Shown one piece after another: positions 7,972 through 15,075 of a DNA stretch of 15,276 bases. Every line of letters begins with the position of its first letter. Within the stretch, counting starts at the first letter, position 1. The notes beneath the pieces are model-generated. The model made no database searches, was not told the DNA's origin, and was given only the letters and a program-made list of their open reading frames with translations. Source of the DNA: CAYXRS01 sp964636485 (GTDB taxonomy: Bacteria; Gemmatimonadota; Gemmatimonadetes; Gemmatimonadales; Gemmatimonadaceae); assembly GCA_964636485.1 (NCBI GenBank), contig CAZWSO010000059.1, positions 1 through 15,276 on the forward strand, in the 5' to 3' direction. A program made the position numbers and the translations under genes.

Positions 7972-9684
7972 ATGAAGCCGCTCTCGTTCGTTGCCCTGCT
8001 CCTCTTCGTGTCGAGCGCCTGCGCCACGGCCAGCCCTCAGGCCGGCCACGCGCAGGCGCCCGCCCCTCCTGCTCCAGCGGCTGCGGCACGCTCCGACAGT
8101 GCGCCAGCAGCGCGTCCGGCCGCTGACACCGCAGACACCGGAGCCGAGTCCGGCAGGCCGCTGGGTCCGGTGGAGGCGCCGCCCGACTGGCAGCTTCTCG
8201 ACGCCGCCGAGGATGGCGTGGCCGGCATCAGTCTTCGTCGCGCCGAACGCGAACTGCTCGCCGGCCGTGTGCCGCGCCGAGCGGTGGTGGTGGCAGTGAT
8301 CGATGGAGGCGTCGACACGCTGCACGCGCACATTCGTCCGAGCCTCTGGGCGAATACGCGTGAGCGGGGTGGCACCGGCCGCGACGATGACGGCAATGGC
8401 TACGCCGATGACGTGCGTGGCTGGAACTTCATTGGCGGTACCGACGGTCGGTCGGTGCATCAGGACACCTGGGAGGTTGCCCGGGAGCACGCCCTCTGCT
8501 CGGTAGCAAGTGCGCCGCGCAGCCCAACGGGCCTGGTGCGCGACGCCGAGCACTGCGAGCGCGTTGCCGGCGATCTCGCTCGCGAGCGCGCCGAGGCGGA
8601 GCAGATGCTCGAGCAGATCGGCATGATCAGCCAGGCGCACGATTTCGCCATGCCCATTCTGCGCCGCGCGCTCGACACCGACTCGCTCACGCCTGAGAAA
8701 GTCAGCATGTTCCGTCCGCGGGATGCCGATACAAGACAGGCACAGCGGATCTTCATGCAGCTCGCCGCCGCCGGCATCACCGGACCCATTCTGGAAGAGG
8801 CGCGCAAGGAGTACGAGTCGCGGCTCCGCTACAAGCTGAACCCCGAGTTCGAGCCGCGGCCCATCGTGGGCGACGAGTACAAGAACCTGGAGCAGCGCCA
8901 CTACGGCAACGCCGACATCATGGGCCCCGACGCGAAGCACGGGACGCACGTTGCGGGCATCATCGCGGGGATGCACGGAAACCGGATGGTGGCTGGTGAA
9001 CCGGCGGTGCGCATCATGGGGCTGCGAGCGGTGCCCGACGGAGACGAGCGCGACAAGGATGTCGCGAACGCGATCCGCTATGCCGCCGACAACGGCGCCC
9101 ACATCATCAACATGAGCTTCGGCAAGGCATACTCGCCGCACAAGCCGGTGGTGGACGAGGCGGTGCGATACGCCGAGTCGCGCGGCGTACTGATGGTCCA
9201 CGCCGCCGGCAACGATGGCGAGGACCTCGCCTCGGCGTCGAACTTCCCGACGCCCGTGTACGACGACGGCACGCGCGCGACACTCTGGATCGAGGTCGGT
9301 GCGTCATCGTGGAAGGGCGTCGACAGCCTGGTGGCCCCCTTCTCGAACTACGGCCGGGAGCAGGTGGATGTGTTTGCGCCGGGCGTGGACATCCGCTCTG
9401 CCGTGCCGGGCGGCGCCGTGGAGCCGCAGAGCGGGACGAGCATGGCCGCACCGGTAGTGTCCGGGGTGGCCGCTCTGCTCATGACCTACTATCCCGAGCT
9501 CACGGCCAGCGACGTGCGGCGTATCATCCTCGAGTCGGCCGTTCGTTACGCTGACAGACCGGTGCTGCTGCCGGGAGGCGAAGGCGCCAGGGTCCAGTTC
9601 GGCACGCTGTCGGTCACGGGAGGGATCGTAAACGCCTACGAGGCAATTCGGCTGGCTGATCGGGTGAGCTCGGGGAGCCCCTGA
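7972..9684 (+). CDS. Exported subtilisin-like serine protease (S8) with a large insert between Asp and His
   Basis: Starting at ATG 7972 gives 570 residues. MKPLSFVALLLFVSSAC is a signal sequence with a Cys that could be lipidated, although the -3 residue is Ser, so the lipobox is imperfect. An Ala/Pro-rich spacer (about 20-65) follows. The triad is Asp111 (VAVIDGGVD), His326 (KHGTHVAGI) and Ser490 (SGTSMAAP). DDDGNGYADDVRGWNF after the Asp is a usual S8 calcium-type loop. About 215 residues separate Asp and His, against a few tens in classic subtilisins. The insert (about 140-320) is charged and helical and contains several Cys; related inserted S8 peptidases occur in Bacteroidetes. The gene lies 120 bp after the GH3 gene on the same strand, so co-transcription is possible but unproven. 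No Shine-Dalgarno precedes the ATG. The in-frame extension upstream to 7858 is not signal-like and was rejected. Confidence 0.9.
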   Translation: MKPLSFVALLLFVSSACATASPQAGHAQAPAPPAPAAAARSDSAPAARPAADTADTGAESGRPLGPVEAPPDWQLLDAAEDGVAGISLRRAERELLAGRVPRRAVVVAVIDGGVDTLHAHIRPSLWANTRERGGTGRDDDGNGYADDVRGWNFIGGTDGRSVHQDTWEVAREHALCSVASAPRSPTGLVRDAEHCERVAGDLARERAEAEQMLEQIGMISQAHDFAMPILRRALDTDSLTPEKVSMFRPRDADTRQAQRIFMQLAAAGITGPILEEARKEYESRLRYKLNPEFEPRPIVGDEYKNLEQRHYGNADIMGPDAKHGTHVAGIIAGMHGNRMVAGEPAVRIMGLRAVPDGDERDKDVANAIRYAADNGAHIINMSFGKAYSPHKPVVDEAVRYAESRGVLMVHAAGNDGEDLASASNFPTPVYDDGTRATLWIEVGASSWKGVDSLVAPFSNYGREQVDVFAPGVDIRSAVPGGAVEPQSGTSMAAPVVSGVAALLMTYYPELTASDVRRIILESAVRYADRPVLLPGGEGARVQFGTLSVTGGIVNAYEAIRLADRVSSGSP

Positions 9685-9771
9685 CCGGCGGGGCGGCGTT
9701 CGGCAGCCCGCTGTTGGGGATGGCAGCGTTTCTGGAGACGCCCGCCTCCCGGCAGGCAGCCCACGCCGCCT

Positions 9772-10242
9772 TCATTCGCGCGGTGGAAGGCTGACCAGAT
9801 AGCCGCCGCGTACCGTGGCGCCGATGACGATTGCCGCCCCGATCAGCACGACGTTCTTGAAGATGTACTGGCCCTCCAGCGTCAGGCCGAAGGGAAATGC
9901 GGTGAAGACACGTTCGGGGAGCAGCACGATCGGCGACAGCGTGCCCGGCATCTGGAGGAAGAGCAGGAGGATAGTGAGCCTCAGCGCCCGTCCGGTCAGG
10001 AAGCCGAGGCCGATGAGAATCTCCCATATGGCCAGCACCGGCATGAAGATCTCGCCCGGAATCAAGGGAACGGTGGCGACCACCAGATCCTCGGCGGGGC
10101 TGAGCCCGGGCACCAGCTTCAGGGCACCGAACCAGACGAACACCACACCCAGCCCTGCGCGAAGCAGCAGGATCGCGTTCCGGGCCATCCAGTTGGTGAT
10201 CCGCAGATCGATCGGGTCGATCCGATGCGGCATCTCTCGCAC
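9772..10242 (-). CDS. DoxX-like small integral membrane protein
   Basis: A 156-residue protein with four hydrophobic segments at about 22-44, 64-83, 86-108 and 127-143. The pattern RAGLGVVFVWFGALKLVPG in helix 1, a Glu in helix 2 (IWEILIGLGFL) and FKNVVLIGAA before helix 4 are typical of the DoxX/DUF417-like superfamily. Members are inner-membrane proteins, a few tied to quinone or redox chemistry; no specific reaction can be assigned here. The GTG start at 10242 is well supported by GGAGGA (10255 down to 10250), 7 nt upstream. The gene converges with the S8 protease gene across 87 bp with no clear terminator. Confidence 0.8.
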   Translation of the reverse strand: MREMPHRIDPIDLRITNWMARNAILLLRAGLGVVFVWFGALKLVPGLSPAEDLVVATVPLIPGEIFMPVLAIWEILIGLGFLTGRALRLTILLLFLQMPGTLSPIVLLPERVFTAFPFGLTLEGQYIFKNVVLIGAAIVIGATVRGGYLVSLPPRE

Positions 10243-10462
10243 GGTGTGTTCCTCCGGTCATCGCCCATGGCTCTCCTGTCAGCACTGGATCGCCTGATAA
10301 TTCTGAGCGGCACTACCGCACCACCGCCGCTCGCGCGCGCTCACAGGCTCGCTCACACTGCTTCGCCGGGCAAGGGGGCGCAGCTTCTTTGTGTAGCGCT
10401 TCCGTCAGAAGCTGTAGACCGCCGTCCCCAGGGAGGCGCAGCTCCTTTGTGTAGCGATTGCG
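10243..10462. other. Intergenic region between the L,D-transpeptidase and DoxX-like genes
   Basis: About 220 bp. The left part is the 5' region of the DoxX-like gene, including its strong ribosome-binding site at 10250-10255. The right part is filled by the first copy of a 54-bp repeat that duplicates the end of the transpeptidase gene. I see no further gene here. Confidence 0.5.
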
Positions 10463-10488
10463 TCAGTAGATGTAGACCGCCGTCCCTA
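10377..10488. repeat. 54-bp imperfect tandem repeat spanning the 3' end of the L,D-transpeptidase gene
   Basis: Copy 1 (10377-10430) and copy 2 (10435-10488) match at 48 of 54 positions with a 58-bp period. Copy 2 contains the last codons and stop of the transpeptidase gene (GTAVYIY, stop) plus its 3' flank. Copy 1, just beyond the gene, would still read GTAVYSF then stop in the matching frame. Three of the six differences let copy 1 form an 8-bp stem, CAGCTTCT (10381-10388) with AGAAGCTG (10407-10414), that copy 2 cannot form. Confidence 0.8.
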
Positions 10489-11320
10489 CCGGCACGTTGA
10501 CGAACATCCACTCGATGTCCTCGTCGAACAGGCGGATGCAGCCATGCGTGGCGGCGCTGCCGATAGTGTACTCGTGCGGCGTGCCGTGGAGCAGATAGCC
10601 GTTCCCCAGGTCGATCCGGAACCGTCCGAGTTCGCCGGGAATACGCCGATTCTCCGTCCCGAATGGAGGCATGAAGAGCGTATCATCGAAGATGATCTGC
10701 TCGTCCGCTGGAAGCTGCTCGAACACTCCATCCGCCAATACCCCCACGTAACCATCGCGGATCTCGAGCACGCGCCCATCACTCAGCACCTCCGGCCGCG
10801 TGGCGTGGAGCGGCCGAAGCTCGAGGCCGAGCTGGGCGGCGACCTCCACGTAGTGCCAGTCGGGCGGCACCCACACCGGGGACTCCTCCTTGCGCAGCAC
10901 CGTGCGCCGGCCGCGAGGAGTCTCGAAGCGCCAGACGCGGTCACCGTAGGTCAGTACGGAGTCGCTCATCCCCACCGCTATCGGCGCCACGAGCATCGTG
11001 TCGGCTTCATCAATGACATGGATCCTCCGCTCGAACAGCTCTATTATCACGCGGTAGCCACGCGCCCTATCGGCGCTGCGCCGAGCACGCTCGAACTCGA
11101 GACTATCCGCGCGCGACCGGAAGGTGCGGGCCGGCTGGAGCGGCTCCGCATCCATATCGACGGGCGCGAGGGTGGCCGGCAGCGCCCCGGACTGCGGATC
11201 GGCCGGAGCCGAGGCCAGAGGCAGCGTGCGCGGTTCGCCGCGCGGCGTACCGGCCTCCGTCTGCGCCCAACCCGTTGCCGGGATGGCGAGGCTGATGAGA
11301 AGCGGAAGCGCAACCCGCAT
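10463..11320 (-). CDS. L,D-transpeptidase (YkuD domain), exported
   Basis: A 285-residue protein. MRVALPLLISLAIPATGWAQ is a signal peptide with likely cleavage after GWA. A Pro/Ala-rich spacer runs to about residue 65 and the YkuD domain from about 90 to the end. The catalytic signature is present: HGTPHEYTIG from His245, then THGCIRL with His259, Gly260 and the nucleophile Cys261. Such enzymes form 3-3 cross-links in peptidoglycan or attach proteins to it, in the periplasm. The ATG at 11320 is preceded by GGTGGA (11332 down to 11327) at a 6-nt spacing. The outer-membrane barrel gene lies immediately upstream on the same strand, 75 bp away with a GC-rich hairpin in the gap, so the two may share a transcript. 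The stop codon lies inside a tandem repeat that duplicates the gene's 3' end. Confidence 0.92.
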   Translation of the reverse strand: MRVALPLLISLAIPATGWAQTEAGTPRGEPRTLPLASAPADPQSGALPATLAPVDMDAEPLQPARTFRSRADSLEFERARRSADRARGYRVIIELFERRIHVIDEADTMLVAPIAVGMSDSVLTYGDRVWRFETPRGRRTVLRKEESPVWVPPDWHYVEVAAQLGLELRPLHATRPEVLSDGRVLEIRDGYVGVLADGVFEQLPADEQIIFDDTLFMPPFGTENRRIPGELGRFRIDLGNGYLLHGTPHEYTIGSAATHGCIRLFDEDIEWMFVNVPVGTAVYIY

Positions 11321-11348
11321 CGTCGTTCCACCGGATGCGACCACCCGC

Positions 11349-11368
11349 CGCGCGGCGCGAGCCGCGCG
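11349..11368. other. GC-rich 8-bp hairpin between barrel and L,D-transpeptidase genes
   Basis: The arms CGCGCGGC (11349-11356) and GCCGCGCG (11361-11368) pair perfectly around the 4-nt loop GCGA. On the transcribed minus strand it lies 27 nt past the barrel gene's stop and 28 nt ahead of the transpeptidase start. No T-run follows, so it is more likely an mRNA stabiliser or partial attenuator than a full terminator. This is inference from position and structure only. Confidence 0.5.
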
Positions 11369-11395
11369 ACGGGCGTCGCAAATCACCGGCGATCC

Positions 11396-12463
11396 TCAGA
11401 AGGTGATTCCAACGATGAGCGGCACGTAGTCGGCATTCCGGCCTTCCGTGAACACCGTCACGTAGCGCGATTCGATGAACAGCGACGTCGCACCAATCGG
11501 GAACGCCCAGCCGGCGCCGCCGTTGATGCCGAAGCGAGTCGTGTTCCGCGTCTCCCACTGCCCGAACTGCGGATCGCCAGGCTGGAACGCCGTCTCGTCC
11601 GTGGTGGCCATGGCGAAATCGCGGAAGTGATGCAGTCCCAACCCCGCGATCAGGTACGGGCCCGTGCGGGCGAGCGTTTCGCCGGCACCGAATCTGAGCG
11701 TACCATTGAGCATCGCTGACCACACCGTTGCCGGATCGGTCTCCAGCTGCGTGGGACCCACCGCGAACGTCCGTGCTCCCAGGCGGTTGTACGTCAGGTC
11801 AATGCGCATCCCCCACGGGTTCTCGACCGGATCCCAGCCAATTGGCAGCGTAGCGTTCCAACCCCTGTCGTACGCGTCACCGAGCCTTCCCATCGGGAAG
11901 TTCGCCCCTCCCGCGAGCCCCCAGTAGAAGGCGCCGCGACGATCGAACATCGGCACCGGGGGCGGGAGCGGCTCCACCGCAAACGGCGGCTCGGGCTCAG
12001 GCTCCACCGGCTCCGCTGGCTCCATGGGCTCCATGGGCTCCATGGGCTCCATGGGCTCCATGGGCCGCGCTTCCTCTACAACCACTGTGGTGCGTGCCTC
12101 GCGGCCGTTCACCTCGGCCACGATGGTTGCCGTGCCCGGGCTTACCGCGATCACTCGTCCATCCTGTGTGACCGTGGCCACCTCCGGGTTCTCACTCCGG
12201 TACAGGACCTGACGGTCGTAGATCGTGCGCCCATCGGCCGCCTGCACGTCGGCCGTCAGCCGAACGGTGTCGCCAACGACGAACGTGGCCCGCTCCGACC
12301 GCAGTGTCACGGTAGCGACCTCGGGGGCGACCACCCCGGGCTCCTCGCGGACGACCGGAGTGTCCTTTCTTACGGGTACTTGCGCCTCGGCCGACGTCGC
12401 TGCCGTGATAGTCAGCGCAATGGCAAGCCCCAGCGCACCGGGCGTCAGATAATTCAAACTCAT
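11396..12463 (-). CDS. Outer-membrane beta-barrel protein with N-terminal bacterial Ig-like domain and (MEP)n linker
   Basis: A 355-residue exported protein. The signal peptide (1-27) ends in AEA before QVPVRK. Residues about 48-130 form a Big_2-type Ig-like domain: TLRSERATFVVGDTVRLTADV, then YRSENPEVATVTQDGRVIAVSPGTATIVAEV. A linker (131-175) rich in Pro and Glu includes five exact Met-Glu-Pro triplets. From about 176 to the end is a small barrel resembling the 8-stranded OmpA/OmpW type, with alternating hydrophobic strands and a terminal Phe (IVGITF). By analogy with OmpA-like proteins, the Ig-like part and linker would lie in the periplasm, possibly near the cell wall. The ATG is preceded by GGAGGA (12476 down to 12471) at a 7-nt spacing. 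The upstream flank holds a possible 58-codon gene whose stop overlaps this start. Confidence 0.85.
   Translation of the reverse strand: MSLNYLTPGALGLAIALTITAATSAEAQVPVRKDTPVVREEPGVVAPEVATVTLRSERATFVVGDTVRLTADVQAADGRTIYDRQVLYRSENPEVATVTQDGRVIAVSPGTATIVAEVNGREARTTVVVEEARPMEPMEPMEPMEPMEPAEPVEPEPEPPFAVEPLPPPVPMFDRRGAFYWGLAGGANFPMGRLGDAYDRGWNATLPIGWDPVENPWGMRIDLTYNRLGARTFAVGPTQLETDPATVWSAMLNGTLRFGAGETLARTGPYLIAGLGLHHFRDFAMATTDETAFQPGDPQFGQWETRNTTRFGINGGAGWAFPIGATSLFIESRYVTVFTEGRNADYVPLIVGITF
12018..12062. repeat. 9-bp minisatellite, five exact units, coding (Met-Glu-Pro)5
   Basis: Five perfect copies of GGCTCCATG (plus strand) run from 12018 to 12062. On the coding strand each unit gives Met-Glu-Pro. 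The flanking linker continues as degenerate Glu-Pro codons, suggesting older, decayed units. The unit is a multiple of three, so changes in copy number would lengthen or shorten the linker without a frameshift. Confidence 0.95.
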
Positions 12464-12636
12464 AGCTGCCTCCTCCGTCTCTCCAATTGCCTGATATCCT
12501 GCCCCTCCGCTGGATGCGGGACGCCGGTCAGCCTCACCGCACCCGGGGATTCGACCCTCGTCAACTCGGGGCGACCAGGGGTGCTGCTCAACCGCACGTT
12601 CCGCTGCAGCACCAACTGCTGATAGGCATCCCCCAT
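12460..12636 (-). CDS. Possible small gene (58 aa) overlapping the barrel gene start
   Basis: I do not recognise this product. The reading frame from ATG 12636 gives a 58-residue, Arg-rich, soluble peptide starting MGDAYQQLVLQRNVRL and ending RRRRQL. Its TGA overlaps the ATG of the barrel gene in an ATGA arrangement, typical of translational coupling. By my count about 79 percent of its third codon positions are G or C, against about 66 and 50 percent at the first and second, the order expected of coding DNA here. The frame is the same as SurE's and stays open all the way back to the SurE stop at 12691-12693. Against it: no ribosome-binding site precedes the ATG, and a long open frame by chance is common in GC-rich DNA. 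The alternative is a non-coding leader of the barrel gene. Confidence 0.22.
   Translation of the reverse strand: MGDAYQQLVLQRNVRLSSTPGRPELTRVESPGAVRLTGVPHPAEGQDIRQLERRRRQL
12580..12613. other. 8-bp inverted repeat in the SurE-barrel gap
   Basis: GGTGCTGC (12580-12587) and GCAGCACC (12606-12613) are perfect complements separated by 18 nt. It lies between the SurE stop and the barrel gene start, on a stretch transcribed if the two share a message. There is no T-run. It may be incidental or a weak mRNA structure. Confidence 0.35.
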
Positions 12637-12690
12637 GCCGCGGCGGCCGGCAACCGTGAGGGTCTCAGGCAGCCGCCAGCGGCATAGTCC

Positions 12691-13500
12691 TCAGCCTTGG
12701 CCCAAGGAGGCGGCCCCGCGGCCGTCTCTGGCGGCCCTGGGGCGCGCGGCATGGTCCCTACCGGCCGCTTCGTCGCGCGGATGGCGGTGCCGCGCCGCCG
12801 CGAGCTCCTCGTGATTCGTGAGGTCCAGCCGCAGCGGCGTCATCGACACGAACCCATTCTCGACCGCCCACCGATCCGTTCCGGCGTCCGCAGGCTCCAG
12901 CGGGATGACCGTGATCCAGAAGTGCGGGCGCCCCATCGGATCGTGCCCCGCCACGACCTTTCCGTCATACTGGCGCACCGACTGCCGCGTCCACCACAGT
13001 CCGCTCGGCTCCTCCGGCAGATTGACGTTGACCAGGCAGAGGTCCGGCTCCTCGAGCAGTAGCTCCAGCACCTCGGCCACGTACGGCTCAAGCGTCACCA
13101 AGTCGCGCTCGCCGCGCGACGCCGGCGCGCTGAAGGCAAGCCCGCGCAGCCCCAGAAGAGCCGCCTGCTTTGCGGCCGCCAGGGTGCCGGAGTGCCAGCA
13201 CGAGTTGCCGAGATTGAGGCCCAGGTTGATCCCCGAGAGCACCAAATCCACGCTGTGCCAGTTGTGCGCTCCCAACGCGACGCAGTCTGCCGGCGTGCCG
13301 TTCACCCTGTAGGCCTCGAATTCGCCGATCGGTGTGCGTTTGTACTTCAGCGGGCGCGAGTGAGTGATGGCATGGCCCATGGAGGACTGCTCCACATCGG
13401 GAGCCACGATCCTCACGCTCCCGAAGCGAGACGCCACACGAGCCAGTGTCGCAATCCCCGGACTGTAGATTCCGTCATCGTTCGTGACCAATATCTTCAT
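12691..13500 (-). CDS. surE: 5'/3'-nucleotidase SurE
   Basis: A 269-residue cytoplasmic phosphatase that removes phosphate from nucleoside monophosphates, tied to stationary-phase survival in E. coli. The start MKILVTNDDGIYSPGI carries the metal-binding Asp pair (8-9). VAPDVEQSSMGHAITHSRPL contains the conserved Ser, and LVLSGINLGLNLG is the Asn-containing metal loop. GTPADCVALGAH and LVNVNLP are further family strands. The typical TDRWAVENGFVSMTPLRLDLT end is present, followed by an Arg-rich tail of about 35 residues that looks non-conserved. The ATG at 13500 is preceded by GGGAG (13510 down to 13506) at a 5-nt spacing; the upstream in-frame GTG at 13521 is less likely. The gene is divergent from the PLP enzyme and leads the minus-strand run toward the barrel and transpeptidase genes. 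Confidence 0.95.
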   Translation of the reverse strand: MKILVTNDDGIYSPGIATLARVASRFGSVRIVAPDVEQSSMGHAITHSRPLKYKRTPIGEFEAYRVNGTPADCVALGAHNWHSVDLVLSGINLGLNLGNSCWHSGTLAAAKQAALLGLRGLAFSAPASRGERDLVTLEPYVAEVLELLLEEPDLCLVNVNLPEEPSGLWWTRQSVRQYDGKVVAGHDPMGRPHFWITVIPLEPADAGTDRWAVENGFVSMTPLRLDLTNHEELAAARHRHPRDEAAGRDHAARPRAARDGRGAASLGQG

Positions 13501-13598
13501 GGCGGCTCCCTGCTCATGCACCGGCAGTGGTGCGAGTACCCATGAACACCCGCCGCATTGTTCGCGCCGTCAGCGTCCATCCTCACGCCGGATCGGTA

Positions 13599-15071
13599 AT
13601 GACATCCTCCTACTCCGTGGACGCACTCGAGACGCCGATACCGTTCGTAGATCTCGACCGCATGCGCCACAATCTCGACCGGATGGCTGAATACACCGGC
13701 TCGCACGCGCTCGCCCTGCGGCCGCACATAAAGACGCACAAATCGCCGACGCTCGCCGCCGAGCAGATGGAGCGGGGCGCAGTGGGGCTTACCTGCGCAA
13801 CTACGCGCGAGGCCGACGTGATGAGCGGTGCCGCTGCCGACCTGCTGGTCATGTATCCGCCCGTGGGAGCGCCCAGATTGTCGCGACTGATGGCGCTTTC
13901 ACCTGACGTGCGGCTCACGGTCGCGCTCGATTCCGTTCAGGCGCTGGAGCCTCTCGTGGCGGCGGCGCGCCCGCGGGGCCGGTCGGTGCGCGTGATGGTG
14001 GAGCTCGACACGGGGATGCGGCGCGTCGGTGTACGCGACGGTGCCGAGGCGGTCGCGCTGGCGCGTGCGATCCACGACGCCGGTGCGCCGCTCGAGTTTG
14101 CCGGGCTCGCTTTCTACCCCGGCCACGTTCGCGAGCGCGTGGAAGAGCAGGGTGAGAAGCTCCGGGCGCTCTCACGGCAGCTGGACGACGTGGTATCGGC
14201 GCTGACGCGTGCCGGCCTGCCGCCACCTGTCGTGAGCGGCGGCTCCACACCCGCGGCGTGGCGCATGCACGAGCTGCCCGCGGTGACCGAGGTCCGCCCC
14301 GGCACGTACATCTTCAACGATCGCACCACGGCTGCGATCGGCGCCTGCGCCGACGACGACTGCGCGCTCACCGTGCTCGCCACTGTGGTGAGCAGAGCGG
14401 TGCCTGGCCAGGCCGTGGTGGACGCCGGCAGCAAGGCACTGGGGCGTGAGCCATTGCCACCGGAACTCGGCGACGGCTTTGCCGCCGTTCTGGGTGAACC
14501 ACGAGCCGTGGTGCGCGCGATGTCGGAGGAGCATGGCGTCATCGACCTCCAGAACTCTCGCTGGCAGCCTCGCGTCGGCGAGCGCGTGCAGCTGGTGCCG
14601 AACCATGTCTGCGTCGTCGTGCATCTGAACGACGTGCTCGTCATGGTGCGTGGCAGCGAGGTGATCTCCGTGCTGGAGGTCGCCGCCAGGGGACGCCACG
14701 GACCGGCGGTAAGCGGCGACCCCGCTCAACTGCTGGACTTCGACCGCCGATCATGGAAGATTGAAGCCATGACCTCGCAGTTGGCGAAGGAGCTTGCCGA
14801 GCGGTTCGCGGAGGACGCGGAAACGCTACGCGCGCGCGCGGCCGCGCCGGCCACCGGTGTCGGACCGGACCCAGCCACCTCTGAACGCATGGCCGACGCC
14901 TGTGACCGGGTCAGCGCGCTCTTTGCCAGCGCTCAGGCTGCCGACGATTCGGCGCTGGCAGCGTTGGCGCCAGTGCTGGAGCGTTACGAGCGGGACGAGC
15001 GGGAGCTAAACAGCCGGGCCGTGTATCGCGGTGCCAGGATGCGCTTGCGCGACGCGCTCGGAACCGGCTGA
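13599..15071 (+). CDS. PLP-dependent D-threonine aldolase / D-serine dehydratase-like enzyme with C-terminal extension
   Basis: Starting at ATG 13599 gives 490 residues. The first 368 or so match the fold-III PLP family. RPHIKTHKSP carries the likely PLP lysine (Lys45, first Lys). ELDTGMRRVG, GLAFYPGH and the SGGSTP phosphate-binding loop follow. Near the end of the core is VPNHVC with His336 and Cys338, the metal-ligand pair. As I recall, His-x-Cys is seen in zinc D-serine dehydratases while known D-threonine aldolases use His-x-Asp, so the substrate is unresolved. Family members are usually about 370-380 residues; here an Ala-rich, charged helical tail of about 120 residues follows. The tail contains an ATG at 14769 (residue 391) with GGAAG 9 nt upstream. 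GTG 13527 and ATG 13542 are upstream alternatives, but the family normally begins close to ETPIPFVDL. The gene ends 4 nt from the converging gene on the right. Confidence 0.85.
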   Translation: MTSSYSVDALETPIPFVDLDRMRHNLDRMAEYTGSHALALRPHIKTHKSPTLAAEQMERGAVGLTCATTREADVMSGAAADLLVMYPPVGAPRLSRLMALSPDVRLTVALDSVQALEPLVAAARPRGRSVRVMVELDTGMRRVGVRDGAEAVALARAIHDAGAPLEFAGLAFYPGHVRERVEEQGEKLRALSRQLDDVVSALTRAGLPPPVVSGGSTPAAWRMHELPAVTEVRPGTYIFNDRTTAAIGACADDDCALTVLATVVSRAVPGQAVVDAGSKALGREPLPPELGDGFAAVLGEPRAVVRAMSEEHGVIDLQNSRWQPRVGERVQLVPNHVCVVVHLNDVLVMVRGSEVISVLEVAARGRHGPAVSGDPAQLLDFDRRSWKIEAMTSQLAKELAERFAEDAETLRARAAAPATGVGPDPATSERMADACDRVSALFASAQAADDSALAALAPVLERYERDERELNSRAVYRGARMRLRDALGTG

Positions 15072-15075
15072 CGAA

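Noticed and set aside
7528..9201. Long open frame (557 codons) on the minus strand
   Set aside because: Antisense to the GH3 and S8 genes, both of which show catalytic motifs; the translation is His/Arg-rich and spans two genes.
9685..9771. Possible terminator between the S8 and DoxX-like genes
   Set aside because: GC-rich but no convincing stem followed by a T-run on either strand.
10544..11719. 391-codon open frame on the plus strand
   Set aside because: Antisense across the transpeptidase and barrel genes; Arg/His-rich with no family features.
12543..12562. tRNA T-arm-like sequence (GGGGATTCGACCCTCG)
   Set aside because: The loop lacks the usual TTCGA spacing and no matching acceptor, D-arm or anticodon arm could be found on either strand.
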